Below are positions 46,685 through 58,903 of a DNA stretch of 64,000 nt, piece after piece (the stretch's first letter is position 1; every line of letters starts with the position of its first letter). A program made the translations under genes and the position numbers. This stretch comes from Artemia franciscana (Eukaryota; Arthropoda; Branchiopoda; Anostraca; Artemiidae): NCBI RefSeq assembly GCF_032884065.1, contig NC_088866.1, forward strand, positions 58,921,866 to 58,985,865, given 5' to 3'. Under the pieces are notes generated by a model that saw nothing but the letters and a program-made list of their open reading frames with translations, was not told the origin of the DNA and searched no databases.

Positions 46685-49109
46685 AAGAAGGAACTCCGTA
46701 GAATAATTAAATGTTTGTTTGTAAGGAATTCATTCGACAGAGGAAGGAAATGTTCTGGTGTGGTACATGAGGAAGGAATGGATGGAAGTTATATTAAATG
46801 ATAAGCTATATGGGGCTTAAGGAGTTGGGAGAGTTATCGAGTGCATAAGGACCATTTTCTGTAGTCTAGTTGCTTATTAATTTTGAATAAAATATATTTA
46901 TTCACTAGAGATACTCCTTTGTCCATCTGCATCTTGAATATGCTCCTCCTGTTGGGCACCAACAAATTTAATAAAAAATCCAATCAAATTAATTTTATTC
47001 AAAGAATAGCCTCTTCACCTCAAGATATGCTGCTTGACTTTAAGATAAGCTGCTTGACTTCAAGATACGAAAAGAAGTGTCCCTTGTGTCAGGGAGAAAA
47101 TTATCAAAAAATGATTCCTCCTTTTTACGCTTGTACTGACCCCTTTTCAAGTTTACAGCCTTTTCTTTTTCATGAAAGAAATTATTTCCCCCATATAATA
47201 TGACCCAAAATTTAAATAGGTGTTCTCAAACTTTTTGTTGATTGTTTTTATTAAATAACGTTACATTCCCTTGCCTGTTTTACATAAAGAAGCGTTTATA
47301 AGCCTTTTATATGTTGTTCTGGTTTAGGTTTTACTTCTGAATAATAATTCGGCTCATCCAAGCTTGTGAGTTATATCTAAAATAAATTTTATCTTGACGT
47401 TTGCATTTGCTTAAATCTTCTTTTTAGTTAAAGAAGAAATCTTAAACATTTGAAAATTTGAAGCCTAAGCAAAGTTACATTATTCTGCTTTAACTAATCG
47501 ACTATCTATAGATGAACAAACACGTAATCAAATTTTAAAATTGCCACTAATATACCAATTTAGCTTATGCTTCCTTTAAATTCCCCTTCTTAAAAATTTC
47601 CTTTAAACTTCTATCAGCAAAAAGAAATTTCTATATAATTTTCCTGACTGAAAGACAAAGAACGAGTTCACATAAACGATTACGCTAGTAATTGCAAATT
47701 CCCAAGAACTATTATACTAGTTGTTTTACATTTTAGTTTTAATGGGCGGCTTTTGAGATTTCCATTCGTTAGAGAAATCTAACGAAGGTAGGTCAAGGGT
47801 CTGGAAATCATATAGCGCCAGATAACTTAAGGATAAACGGCAAATTCACCCTTTTTCCGATATTAGGATTTAACTCAAAAATAGCTTGTACAAATTTGTC
47901 CTCAGTCTGTAAGTAAGAAAAATTTCCTAAATACATAATTCTAAGTAAGAAATATTTGTTAAACACCCATAACACCAAAATTGGTAGCCTCTCCCTAATC
48001 CCTAGTATAAATCCAAAAGAAAAGACTCCTTAGAGGGAAAATAGCACAGAACGATGCTAACAACTGCAAATAGTATGCTAAAATAGAAATAGACAATTGC
48101 CAGACGACGATATTTAATTTAGTTTCAGCCTTCAATCAAGTTTCCAAAAATTTCATACCTCTGTTTATATCCAAGAGACCCAATATTCCTCAACCGTTAT
48201 CAAAGAAATAATGCAAATTTGTTTTCCAGATTAATGGCTATTACCTTGTATTCTATTTTGTCAGCCATTGGTACCACATTGGATGTCGCCGAGTCTCTTC
48301 TTCTCTCTTAAATAACATCCAACTACCATTTCCAACTTCTATTGACATTGTTCTTCTTTTTTAAAGTTGTGCTTTTTGTACAGTACGGTGAGAATTCTGC
48401 GCCTAAAAAGGTACATAATTTATGTGAAGTAAACAGACACATTTTCCTACATAACACCGTACTTTGGTATGGCAATCAGCAAATCAGTATCTATTTATCA
48501 ACAGATGAAACACAATTCCGAAATGGTGAGCAGGGGAAATGGGCTGGCACGTGTGCAGGGGGTGGGGTCAAGCCTCCTCGACCCCGAAAACCCCAAATTT
48601 GTGTATATTTTTACATGTTTTTCTGATACATCTCACAGAACAAGGAATTTGAAGGATTTGATGGACCCGCGAAACACATTCCTGCGTACGTGCCTGGGCA
48701 GGGGAATTCAATCCCACCATCCTTTCACCAAAAAACGTAGTTTTTTATTGTTTGACTATAGACCACTAAGATCGTTTCGCAACAAAAGACTCGAAACAAA
48801 ACTTGAAATATATCTAACCGAGAAGACAAACAAAAATAAAGTACTAAAAGCGAATCAAGAATAAAAATAGTCGAAATTAACCACAGCTGCTTTAAAAATG
48901 TAGAGTACGCAAAGTAAGCAAGAAGATATAATTCAGTGTTTTATTTAGATAGTACTAAGAGGATTATCCGAACCAGTGCTTCTACTATGTCGGATTTTTC
49001 TGATATTGTCGGATTTTTGGCCCTCGTCGGAAAAAAATAGTAGTATCGGACTTCGAAATTTTTTCGGATTTTCAATAAGGAACAGATATGTTTCCTATTC
49101 TGAATGGTT

Positions 49110-49144
<35 letters not shown>

Positions 49145-50550
49145 TATCATTACTAGAGAAGGATTTTCAAACTAGCAACATTCGTGTGCCGTTCTGTTAG
49201 TGATTTTCAAAAGCCTCTTACCACTAGTTTGAGACAGGCAAAACTTTTGAAAATTCACACATGTTTTTGCTGCTGCTACCAATTTGAGATTTTAGGAAAG
49301 TTAAAGTAAGACTTTTTGCCAGGAGAGGATTAGAAAGGAATGATCAAATAACTTGTTTTGCTATTGTCAACAAAGTAAAGGAGAGCTAGGCTAGTATGGT
49401 TCTACTATGGCTACTCGCAGCCACAGGTCCAAAATGTTGAAAAATCTGAAGGAATAGCCCAGCAAAAAGAAAAAAGCAATTGGGTCTGGGCCGTTTTATG
49501 TAGAGTACAGTAATAAAAGATTGATAAACCTGTACCTCTCTTTGAAGTAAAAATTTCATTTTAATAGAGATTAGGCTGCAGCAGACATATTACTTAAAAT
49601 TGAGGCTGTGAAGCACAAAGAACCATCATAGCTCTCCTGTAACCTACTGCACTATGGCCAATCAGAATTAAACAGATTATGGGCCAAGCAGGATACGGTG
49701 TCTGGTACGGAGTATTGAGCCTGTAATAGGGTAGCCACATAAACACCTAGTGGCACAAATTAGCCATTTTTTGTGAAAAAACATAATTGCTGTGAGTTTT
49801 TCTTTTCAGTTTTACTTATCTAAAACATCTCTAAAGAATATTTTAAAATACAATTGCATTCAGGACAAAATTGTGTGTTTTATAAGGCCATCAGTATGAT
49901 GTCCTAGCTATTTAATATTATTTCTTAATTTTCAATGTAAATTTAGATGTAAAAAAAAGCAGCTCGTCCCCTGAGAGCGGTTTTGTCGTAACTAAGGTTT
50001 TCAAAATTCCGAGAAAACTTACTTTGAAAATTTCACCTTTGCTGGAACTTGCACGGTACAACCAATTTTTTTCACAAATACATCACAAAAAAAGAGAAAA
50101 AATAACTAGGAAGGTCTCCCGAATATGAGATGGAAAAGCTGAAGATTTCATTGTCAAAACTTGGAATGAAATATAGATATGACAATCCGACCTTACCGAA
50201 ATTCTAGTAAACTTAGATATGACAAAATGGTCAGGGCTGCCTATTCTTTTCACCATGAAGATACGACAAACGAGTTCGGATGCAGCAATAGTATTTGAAA
50301 AGTATAAAAATTTAAAAAAACGTCAGAAACGTTCATTTTTTGTTGAGTTTCTTTGCTGGCCGCCGTTTTGCTTCAATGGAATCCTCCTCTGGACATGGAT
50401 TTCGCGCAGACGGAGAGGCTTCCAAATCCTCCTTGGCCTTGTAGTACTGTTCAATCTTGGTTTCAAAATACTTCTGGTCTTGGTTGGGGATGAACTTCAG
50501 GAGATACAGTTTGGATAACTGTATTTGGATAACTGAATAGATAAATTTAT
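46685..50550. other. Unassigned sequence
   Basis: No gene recognised. Small repeats: AAGATA(T/A)GCTGCTTGACTT occurs twice in tandem (47020-47065). Several TCGGATTTTT words cluster at 48990-49072 (TGTCGGATTTTTCTG, TGTCGGATTTTTGGC, TTTCGGATTTTCAA), and poly-T lies at 49111-49141. The 131-codon frame at 48469-48864 has no motif I know. Confidence 0.35.
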
Positions 50551-50559
50551 TTATTTATT

Positions 50560-52060
50560 GAAGAATTAACGACGCTTCTTTTGACTACTAAGGTCCCTGC
50601 GTCGGCCCTGCAGTGCATTCTGTATAGATAAAGTTTGGGCAAAACAACATGTTCAACAACACGGACAGCCGAAGTGTTGGGGTACTTTTTAACCGAAGTA
50701 CGTTCTTGTGATATAGTAGCCCTTTGCAAGTTTCCAGAGAAAAGTTTTGAACCAAACTCTCTTAGCGTTATCCTGACGGAACTCAAGTTGTTTTACCTTT
50801 GAATATGGTACCAACGAATACTTGTACAGCTTTGCTGGCTTCTGGAAGTCAAAGAACTTTGACTTGGTCATTTGCAAGACATTAAAAGGACGCATCTTTC
50901 TTACTTTCAGTAACTTCCTCACTAGATCTAGTGGAGAAAACAAATCAAGGTGCTTTCGCCCCCGCTCAATAGTGCAATGTACAGCATCAACTTCCTGTAT
51001 AGTCAAATGACCTGGTTCACAATACTTCATAGCCACTTTTTCTATGCGTGGAAATTCTCTTAGAGCATCCTGGATGTTGAAGCTTATAATTGAGTTTCGG
51101 TTCTGGGACACGCAGGAGTCCGACCAAGTAATTAACTGACAGATATCAGGGTAATTATCAAGAACTTTTCCCAGTATGGCCACTAGTCCACTATCTATTT
51201 CGTTAGCTCCACGTCCAGCCTCAAACTCGGACCAAATGCAACAGTATACCTCATTAATTTTTTCTTCTCCAATCCTTCTCTGGAATGAAAGAATTGCCGT
51301 GAGGCTGAATGTAGTAATCTTCCTTTTATAGAAAAATGAAGAAACATTACCCCGGGGCAGCGGAAAAAATTATCCAGTCAAAACAAAGGAGAGGAATAGA
51401 TAGGTTTGACCTGCCCACGTCAAGTTCAATCTTGGTCTCAATTTTACTTTTCGCGTGAGCCTCATACTTGTCTTTTATTTCCTGATCCATTTCAGTTCTG
51501 TTTTCTTCACTTACACGTTTTTCCTTGCATACATCACATCGATCTGTTTTCGGAATATAAAATGATAAATTAAACTGTGTGTTCAAGATCTCACGATACT
51601 TGAACTCATTAACATCATTCCTTGCAAGTTCTCTGCAGTATTCCTGATACAGTTAAAACATTTTGCGAAAGTTTAGATTTGCCTCCAAGAGTCTTCTGGT
51701 AGACTTAGCTGGAGTATAATGCGATTCAACGCTAGAGAAAGATTCAATATGTTTATCACTAGTTCAATGTCCTCGTTACTAGTTTCATTTTCAGGTACCT
51801 GTACTGCCTTTGGATTTGGCACTCCTGTTGTAGCAACATTTGAATGTGCGTAATAAACTCTTCCCTCTGAAATATCAAGAGTAGCCAAATAAATTTCTTG
51901 CAAATCCGGACTGTTTACGTTTTAACGACAAAATAATATCGCAGTGTGCAACTCCTGTGCGTCTCCGCTTTCTTCTTGGTTTTAGTCTTGGTTGGAACGG
52001 TCTTAGTTGTTTTCAAGTAAATTATTTTCTTCATATCCTTACTTAGTCTCCAGAAATCGC
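50560..52060 (-). pseudogene. Transposase-like pseudogene of an uncharacterised family
   Basis: Read on the minus strand, fragments follow the order of a protein often seen in arthropod genomes as an uncharacterised, probably transposon-derived product. From the N-terminus: CTLRYYFVV (near 51930); EIYLATLDISEGRVYYA (near 51890); FNLSFYIPKTDRCDVCKEKR (near 51570); a KYEAHAKSKIET block; SIPLLCFD (near 51380); LITWSDSCVSQNRNSIISFN (near 51120); and the tail PFNVLQMTKSKFFDFQKPAK (near 50870). Asp residues in CFD and WSDS may be part of an RNase-H-like catalytic site; that is inference. Multiple frameshifts and stops. Its N-terminal third is duplicated downstream. Confidence 0.65.
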
Positions 52061-52494
52061 CAAAAATCTTTTGTCTCTCTTCAGAAGCAATAGTCTGACT
52101 GCAATTAACCCAACTTCAACTTACGATTAACCCAACTTCACTTGTTGAGCGTTTGCCGTACAATATATATGTACTCAAATGAATCCCAATATCTTGTTCA
52201 GATGACTTTAGGGAAAAGGGGGCTTGGGTGGAGGCTAGTTTCTCTCCAATATCTTTGGTCACTTAAAAAAGGTTTAGTGCTGCTCCTTAATCTGGAATAA
52301 TTAAGTTAAGGAAATCTGGAGTAGCCAGATTTCCTGGAATTAAACGAAAGAAAAAAGCAACATTAAAACTTAAAACGAACAAAATCTTATGTATATTAGG
52401 GGGGTTACTTCTCCAAACCACCTCGCTCTTAACAAAAAAACTGAAATTATGTCCCAATTCTCTGACCCAACCTCAACTTTTCATCTTCACTTAT

Positions 52495-52630
52495 TCCTAG
52501 CCTTAGTGCCTTAGTTTTCTTAACATTAATTTTTAGACCTATTCTAGCACCCTGACATCGCAAAACCCCTAACAGTTCATCTATTTTGCTCACACTTTCA
52601 TCAAGGTTGCTTAAATCATCAGCATAATAG
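52495..52630 (-). pseudogene. RT remnant (YADD region), unit A
   Basis: On the minus strand this reads YADDLSNLDESVSKIDELLG, then VLRCQGARIGLKINVKKTKA and LRLGISEDEKLRLGQ. The YADD (RT motif C) is visible at 52615-52630. It is the same family as the fragment at 25200-26590 and supplies the part that is missing there. Only about 45 codons remain, and neither end continues. Confidence 0.85.
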
Positions 52631-53454
52631 CCCCCTCAAATACGTAATAATTTCTGTTCGTTTTAAATTTTAATGTTGCTCCGTACTTTCAGTTGAAAAA
52701 AAATTTGTTTTTTATTTAATTGCTTCAAAAATATAAATAAATGTAACATCAGTTTAATATACACATAGTGATATTTATCTCTTAAAATCGTAATAATTCT
52801 GTATTTTTTAGTTATAAAAGTGAAACCAATAAAAAGAATTTCAGTAAAGTGCAAATTATGTTCTTTCCTTGAGAAGGCATAGGAATTGTGACCCCCTATT
52901 CATGTTAATTTCTGCTGATTTTGAGTTTGACTCGTTTGATTATTGTAATTAAATAAATAAAAACAAGTTTTTTTCCAACTGAAAGTAAGGAGCAACATTA
53001 AAACTTAAAAGGAACAGCGAAACTTAAACGAACATCCATTCAATAAGTGAGTTTCCTTGTTGTTCAAAAGGGGGGGATTGCAATTTTTCGAATCGGGCTT
53101 CCAAAATTCCATTTGTGTATTTTCATATCCATCCTACTACATTTTCAAATGGTTTCAAGCGCTTTTTTTAAGAATCTATTTAAATTTGTCTTTAAAATGA
53201 CCTTTTTTCAATTACGAGCAATGGTAATAATAGTTACTATTTCTCACTGAGCTACAAATGGCGATTTTGAAATACCATTTTTAAAAAGATTGTTTTTTTT
53301 ATTACTATGGGCCATGGGTTGCTCTATAATTTTGTAGCTATTACTGCAACCGAACACTGGCTTTTTGCCACTGTGCATATTCAAGTTTCTATTTCATTGA
53401 ATTTGTTTACGCCGTTTTCATCAGTTGGGAGGTGTATACCCCAATCTAAGTGTT

Positions 53455-53700
53455 AATCCTCCCACGATGTTTCCCCCGGGAATTATTACCCCCCCCCCCG
53501 AGGAAAATACCCCCGTGGAAAATACTTCCCCCAGGGAATACACCCCGCTGAAAATAACCCCTTCGCAAAATATTCTCCCCCCAAAATATACACCCCGTTG
53601 AAAATACCCCCCCCCCCAAAAAAAAAAATAGCCCCACGGAAAATATTCCTCGGATAAATATCCCCCCCCTGGAAAATGCCCCCAACAGGAAACAAGGCGT
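53455..53700. repeat. C-run/G-run minisatellite, unit A
   Basis: About 14 imperfect units of 15-16 bp with the theme CCCCGNGGAAAATA on plus. On minus this gives TATTTTC plus runs of 4-10 G, capable of G-quadruplexes. Overlapping Gly/Phe/Tyr-rich minus-strand frames across it are artefacts of the repeat. Confidence 0.85.
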
Positions 53701-53937
53701 TCCAAATTTGAGAATTTTATTTGAGCTTTGTTTTTATTTTCTGTAGGAGGAAGGATTTTGTTACTTGTGTATTATACGCCACTCACTCAAGTTTACGCTG
53801 CTTAAAACTCGAGAAAAACACGGTTTCTTCGTTAATTTCTTTCAGTTTAGCATGAGAAAAAACGAAGACAAGTGACAGAATACAAGGAAAATAAATAATT
53901 TGCACTATATATTTGCACACAAGGGGAGGGGGGGGAG

Positions 53938-54270
53938 TTTGGCAGGAGTATAATGTGATTCAACGCACGAGAAAGATTCAATATGCTTTATCACTAGTTC
54001 AATGTCCTCGCTAATAGTTTCATTTTCAGGTACCTGTACTGCCTTTGGATTTGGCACTCCTGTTGTAGCAACATTTGAATGTGCGTAATAAACTCTTCCC
54101 TCTAAAATATCAAGAGTAGCCAAGTAAAATTTCTTGCAAATCCGGACTGTTTTCGTTTTAACGACAAAATAATATCGCAGTGTGCAACTCCTGTGCGTCT
54201 CCGCTTTCTTCTTGGTTTTAGTCTTAGTTGGAACGGTCTTAGTTGTTTTCAAGTAAATTATTTTCTTCAT
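53938..54270 (-). pseudogene. Truncated N-terminus of the transposase-like gene, unit B
   Basis: A single open minus-strand frame from ATG 54270 down to the duplication junction. It contains KKIIYLKTTKTVPTKTKTKK, HRSCTLRYYFVVKTKT and FYLATLDILEGRVYYAHSNV. It is intact over this stretch, where unit A has a frameshift, but has no downstream domains because the duplication cuts it off. Confidence 0.8.
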
Positions 54271-54716
54271 ATCCTTACTTAGTCTCCAGAAATCACCAAA
54301 AATCTTTTGTCTCTCTTCAGAAGCAATAGTCCGACTGCAATTAACCCAACTTCAACTTAGGATTAACCCAACATCACTTGTTGAGCGTTTGCCGTACAAT
54401 ATATATGTACTCAAATGAATCCCAATATCTTGTTCAGATGACTTTAGGGAAAAGGGGGCTTGGGTGGAGGCTAGTTTCTCTCCAATATCTTTGGTCACTT
54501 AAAAGAGGTTTAATGCTGCTCCTTAATCTGGAATAATTAAGTTAAGGAAATCTGGAGTAGCCAGATTTCCTGGAATTAAACGAAAGAAAAAAGCAACATT
54601 AAAACTTAAAACGAACAAAATCTTATGTATATTAGGGGGGTTACTCCTCCAAACCACCTCACTCTTCACAAAAAAACTAAAATTATGTCCCAATTCTCTG
54701 ACCCAACCTCAACTTT

Positions 54717-54866
54717 TCATCTTCACTTATTCCTAGCCTTAGTGCCTTAGTTTTCTTAACATTAATTTTTAGACCTATTCTAGAACCGTGACATCGCAAA
54801 ACCCCTAACAGTTCATCTATTTTGCTCACACTTTCATCAAGGATGCTTAAATCATCAGCATAATAG
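54717..54866 (-). pseudogene. RT remnant (YADD region), unit B
   Basis: Duplicate of 52495-52630 with a few substitutions (SILDESVSK in place of SNLDESVSK). Confidence 0.85.
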
Positions 54867-55699
54867 CCCCCTCAAATACGTAATAATTTCTGTTCGTTTT
54901 AAATTTTAATGTTGCTCCGTACTTTCAGTTGAAAAAAAATTAGTTTTTTATTTAATTGCTTCAAAAAATATAAATAAATGTAACATCAGTTTAATATACA
55001 CATACTGATATTTATCTCTTAAAATCGTATTAATTCTGTATTTATTAGTTATAAAAGTGAAACCAATAAAAAGAATTTCAGTAAAGCGCAAATTATGTTC
55101 TTTCCTTGAGAAGGCATAGGAATTGTGACCCCCTATTCATGTTAATTTCTGCTGATTTTGAGTTTGACTCGTTTGATTATTGTAATTAAATAAATAAAAA
55201 CAAGTTTTTTTTCCAACTGAAAGTAAGGAGCAACACTAAAACTTAAAAGGAACAGCGAAACTTGAAACGAAACTTAAACGAACATCCATTCAATAAGTGA
55301 GTTTCCTTGTTGTTCAAAAGGGGGGATTGCAATTTTTCGAATCGGGCTTCCACAATTCCATTTATGTATTTTTCATATCCATCCTACTACATTTTCAAAT
55401 GGCTTCAAACGCTTTTTTTAAGAATCTATTTAAATTTGTCTTTAAAATGACCTTTTTTCAATTACAAGCAATGGTAATAATAGTTACTATTTCTCACTGA
55501 GCTACAAATGGCGATTTTGAAATACCATTTTTAAAAAGATTTTTTTTTTTTATTACTATGGGCCATGGGTTGCTCTATAATTTTGTAGCTATTACTGCAG
55601 CCGAAGACTGGCTTTTTGCCACTGTGCATATTCAAGTTTCTATTTCATTGAATTTGTTTACGCCGTTTTCATCAGTTGGGAGGTGTATACCCCAATCTA

Positions 55700-55945
55700 A
55701 GTGTTAATCCTCCCACAGTGTTTCCCCCGGGAATTATTATCCCCCTCCCCGAGGAAAATACCCCCGTGGAAAATACTTCCCCCAGGGAATACACCCCGCT
55801 AAAAATAACCCCTTCGCAAAATATCCTCCCCCCAAAATATACACCCCGTTGAAAATACCCCCCCCCCCCCCAGAAAATAGCCCCACGGAAAATATTCCTC
55901 GGATAAATATCCCCCCTCTGGAAAATGCCCCCAACGGGAAACAAG
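55700..55945. repeat. C-run/G-run minisatellite, unit B
   Basis: Copy of 53455-53700. Unit boundaries are the same, but the lengths of the C runs differ (for example the run near 55858), as expected from slippage. Confidence 0.85.
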
Positions 55946-56179
55946 GCATTCCAAATTTGAGAATTTTATTTGAGCTTTGTTTTTATTTTCTGTAGGAGGA
56001 AGGATTTTGTTACTTGTGTATTATACGCCACTCGCTCAAGTTTACGCTGCTTAAAACTCGAGAAAAACACGGTTTCTTCGTTAATTTCTTTCAGTTTAGC
56101 GTGAGACAAAACGAAGACAAGTGACAGAATATAAGGGAAATATATAATTTGCGCTATATATTTGCATACAAGGGGAGGG

Positions 56180-56879
56180 GGAAGTTTTTGGACTGTTAAT
56201 TTCTTATTTCATAATACGCAGAATATGTGTACCTACCACATTTTGCAAGCACGCCCACTCTTTTTTCTTCCCCGCCTCCGAAATGTGCAAATATAAAGCC
56301 CAAACCTTTTCTTAAAGAGACGGAAAAACTATTGAAGAAACCGGATCAATCTTGAGGTTTACACATTTCCCGATATTTTTTGAAGACGATCAGAATTTAA
56401 ATTAAAAAAAGCAGGTTTTCAACTCAAAGTAAGGAGCAACATCAAAACTTAAAATGAACAGAAATTATTATGTATACGAAAGGGGTTGCTTTCTGCTCCC
56501 TCTTTATGCTGAAATTTTTTTAGAATTTTAAAACAAAGCATATTATTCCAATTAAACGGCCATTGTGTTTCAGGAATTGTTCTTAAGGAATTGGGACAAA
56601 TTGTCAAAGTTTAGAGTTTAGCTTCAGTTAAAACCTTGAATAAAAACTTTAAGAGCTCAACAAATTCAACATTCCCACTTCTTATGTTCCGTTTTCATGA
56701 TAATAACAGTATGCCCTTTGGCGTTCGAAATCTTAGAAAATAGTTCCCATTGGCCCAAGGGCCACTTCTTAAGGCTCGTTTTCATGAGATAAACCAAAAT
56801 TCAAATAATGCATTAAATTAAATCTTAATAAGGCAAATTTGTCTGAAAGCCACCACCCTTAAGTTCTCTCCAGATTTTG
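56180..56879. other. Unassigned sequence with a foldback-family half
   Basis: 56410-56510 carries the AAAGTAAGGAGCAAC.T.AAAACTTAAAA(T/C)GAACAG block of the foldback family. The rest shows no gene. Confidence 0.5.
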
Positions 56880-57470
56880 TCTTGCGAACATAAGACAATA
56901 ACTAGTTTTCGTGGTCTATATACCAGACAATATTATTTTCGGCTCGGTGGGAAACCACAATATAGCTATATTTTAATTAAAGTTACTTATGCGTTATATA
57001 ATACACATTAGAGAGGTGAGGTTTGGGAAATGCTAATGAAATAAAATGAAAATACAATAGGCCTACTCTAGTAACAAAATTATGAAAACTACAACGAAGA
57101 ATTATGGAAAGGGGGCCGCCCAGAAAGCAGTATATTAAATACGTAGCCTAAAACCAACTAAATATTTAATGAAAATATATGTACAAAGTAGTTTCCCACC
57201 AAGCCGAAGCAAATTGTCTGGTATAAATACCGTAAAAACCAGGTATTGTCTCATGTTCACGATAAAAGTTCTCGAGTGTGTATTATATGATATAAAGTAC
57301 CTAATTAAATATTTAGTTGGAATTTTGGTTAGGCTAAGGTAGTTTAGGACGTATTTAATATAGCCTAATGCAGCCTTGGCGGTCCCCTTCCATTATTCTT
57401 TGGTGTAGTTTCCATAGTTTTGTCACTTAACGATTATATTTTCATCATGTTTTGGTAAATTTCATTATGA
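56880..57470. repeat. Complex foldback with overlapping inverted repeats
   Basis: Two interleaved inverted repeats. Arm A at 56880-56955 (TATACCAGACAA, CTCGGTGGGAAACC) pairs with 57190-57268 (GTTTCCCACCAAGCC, TTGTCTGGTATA). Arm B at 57068-57176 (AAAACTAC.ACGAAGAATTATGGAA, ACTAAATATTTAAT) pairs with 57304-57432 (ATTAAATATTTAGT, TTCCATTATTCTTTGGTGTAG). The arms are imperfect. The pattern suggests nested or rearranged foldback elements; no coding sequence. Confidence 0.8.
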
Positions 57471-58231
57471 TTAACCTAACTTCAAGTCTTGAGTATGGTG
57501 GCGATAAGACAAAAGTACCCTTATTAAAAATAAATATTCAGAAGATTCTCGATTTTCCCAATTAATTCGTGAGCTATGCTACAAAAAACAACAAACGTGA
57601 GAGTCGATACACTTTTTAACATTGATTCCAATAAAATGCACCTCCCTCACCCTTCAATGTGTCCAGATGGAGCTCTAGGCTACACAAAAACTATCAATTT
57701 TGTTAGTCTGGCAATTAATGTTCTTACCGGTTACTTCCATGTTGACAGTTGGGTCACCGGTGTAACATTAAATCAGGGTTTTCTTATAAAGAAAACAACT
57801 CAAAATGCACTCTGTGACAGAATACACGACGAATCAATCAGATAAAACCACTGGAAAAAGCACCACAGACTTACAGGTCGGAACAGAAGTGCATTATGGC
57901 CAAATGTATGGGACCTAACTGAATATTTGCATATTAGGAAGAGGAAGGGGTTAGCTGGGAGCAGAGCCGTTCCTAAGGGTCGGGTGATCCTGAGAAAAAA
58001 TAATTACAGCACCCCCACTCCCGACTCAAATATAAGCCCCCCCAACCACACCCAACACCACCCCCAAAACCCATCAAACAAATATGAGTTAATTACGCAT
58101 GCTGGTTATACAGTATAGACACATGGAGAGTAACACTAACAGAAAGACAAAAAGACATAAGGCATATTATGATGCTTCCTTCCAATGTAATCAAGTCTAA
58201 TCAATCTTGATTACAACAGTAATCAAGTAGT
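57471..58231. other. Unassigned sequence
   Basis: An 89-codon frame at 57576-57845 (MLQKTTNVRVDTLFNI ...) is open but unrecognised and has no splice or promoter support. A run of C-rich text lies at 58005-58075. Confidence 0.35.
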
Positions 58232-58498
58232 GTGTTCGAATTGTCCATGTTTCTTTTGTACAAAGGAGGAGGGTATTTGAGGCAGCCTTTGTGTTCATTT
58301 TTAGATGAAGAAATTACAAAAGCTGTAACAAACAAACACATGAAAAATTTTAACCTGATCTCATGTTTAGCGTTAGTCAACAGGGGAGAAACTGGTTTCA
58401 CAAAAAGGATATTAAAGAAAAACCTGGGGATGAATGCTACAACATTTACAGTGACAAGGCAGCATCCATCTAGTTCTTCGCAAAATAGTTTTTTTTAA
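58232..58498 (+). CDS. Candidate 3'-terminal exon, unknown protein
   Basis: The open frame contains an acceptor-like TGTTCATTTTTAG at 58304, after which it reads EEITKAVTNKHMKNFNLISC, LALVNRGETGFTKRILKKNL and GMNATTFTVTRQHPSSSSQN, to TAA at 58496-58498. AATAAA follows at about 58506, very close for a poly(A) signal. The composition is protein-like but I do not recognise it. It could be a relic of a transposon-encoded protein. Confidence 0.3.
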   Translation: MFELSMFLLYKGGGYLRQPLCSFLDEEITKAVTNKHMKNFNLISCLALVNRGETGFTKRILKKNLGMNATTFTVTRQHPSSSSQNSFF

Positions 58499-58903
58499 AT
58501 TCTACAAATAAAGAAACTTTTACAGTAAAGTACAGCTACATTAAATAAAAAAAAAGTGCATAAATAAAGTTCAACAACAATTTAAGCTTTACATCAAAAT
58601 AAATCATGCACTACATTTTTATTGCAATTCGTATTTTTTATTTGTCATAATATGAAAATAAAATTAAATCATCAAATTAAGCAAAATTACTGAGAATAAT
58701 AAGCAATGTAGATCAATAGTTTATTATATATTGATATCTGTTCTTGAAAGCTCAGGCAATTTTGGATTTATGAGCCGTATGAAAGGAAAAATGTTTAAGA
58801 TATATCCAGTTTTCGGTATATTGCAAATTTTGCCAATGTATCTTTTTTTATACTTGATATGCATAGTAGCTTTGATGTTGTCCAACAACATCTTCGCAAT
58901 TAC

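Larger units (their letters stand above)
51702..53937. repeat. Large tandem duplication, unit A (about 2.24 kb)
   Basis: Nearly identical in order and sequence to 53938-56178, immediately adjacent, so this is a head-to-tail duplication. It starts inside the transposase-like pseudogene, and both units end in AAGGGGAGGGGG-type G runs. It carries, in order, the N-terminal part of that pseudogene, a foldback-family half, an RT remnant, and the C-run minisatellite. Confidence 0.95.
53938..56178. repeat. Large tandem duplication, unit B (about 2.24 kb)
   Basis: Second unit of the head-to-tail duplication, with scattered substitutions and single-base indels relative to unit A. The junction at 53937/53938 truncates the transposase-like frame. 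Confidence 0.95.

Noticed and set aside
48962-49080. CAGTGCTTCTACTATGTCGG as a possible hAT terminus
   Set aside because: I found no matching opposite end and no 8-bp direct repeat.
53421-53705. Three overlapping Gly/Phe/Tyr-rich frames on the minus strand
   Set aside because: They arise from the C-run minisatellite in several frames at once, so they are repeat artefacts and not an elastin-like or silk-like protein. The same applies to 55672-55949.
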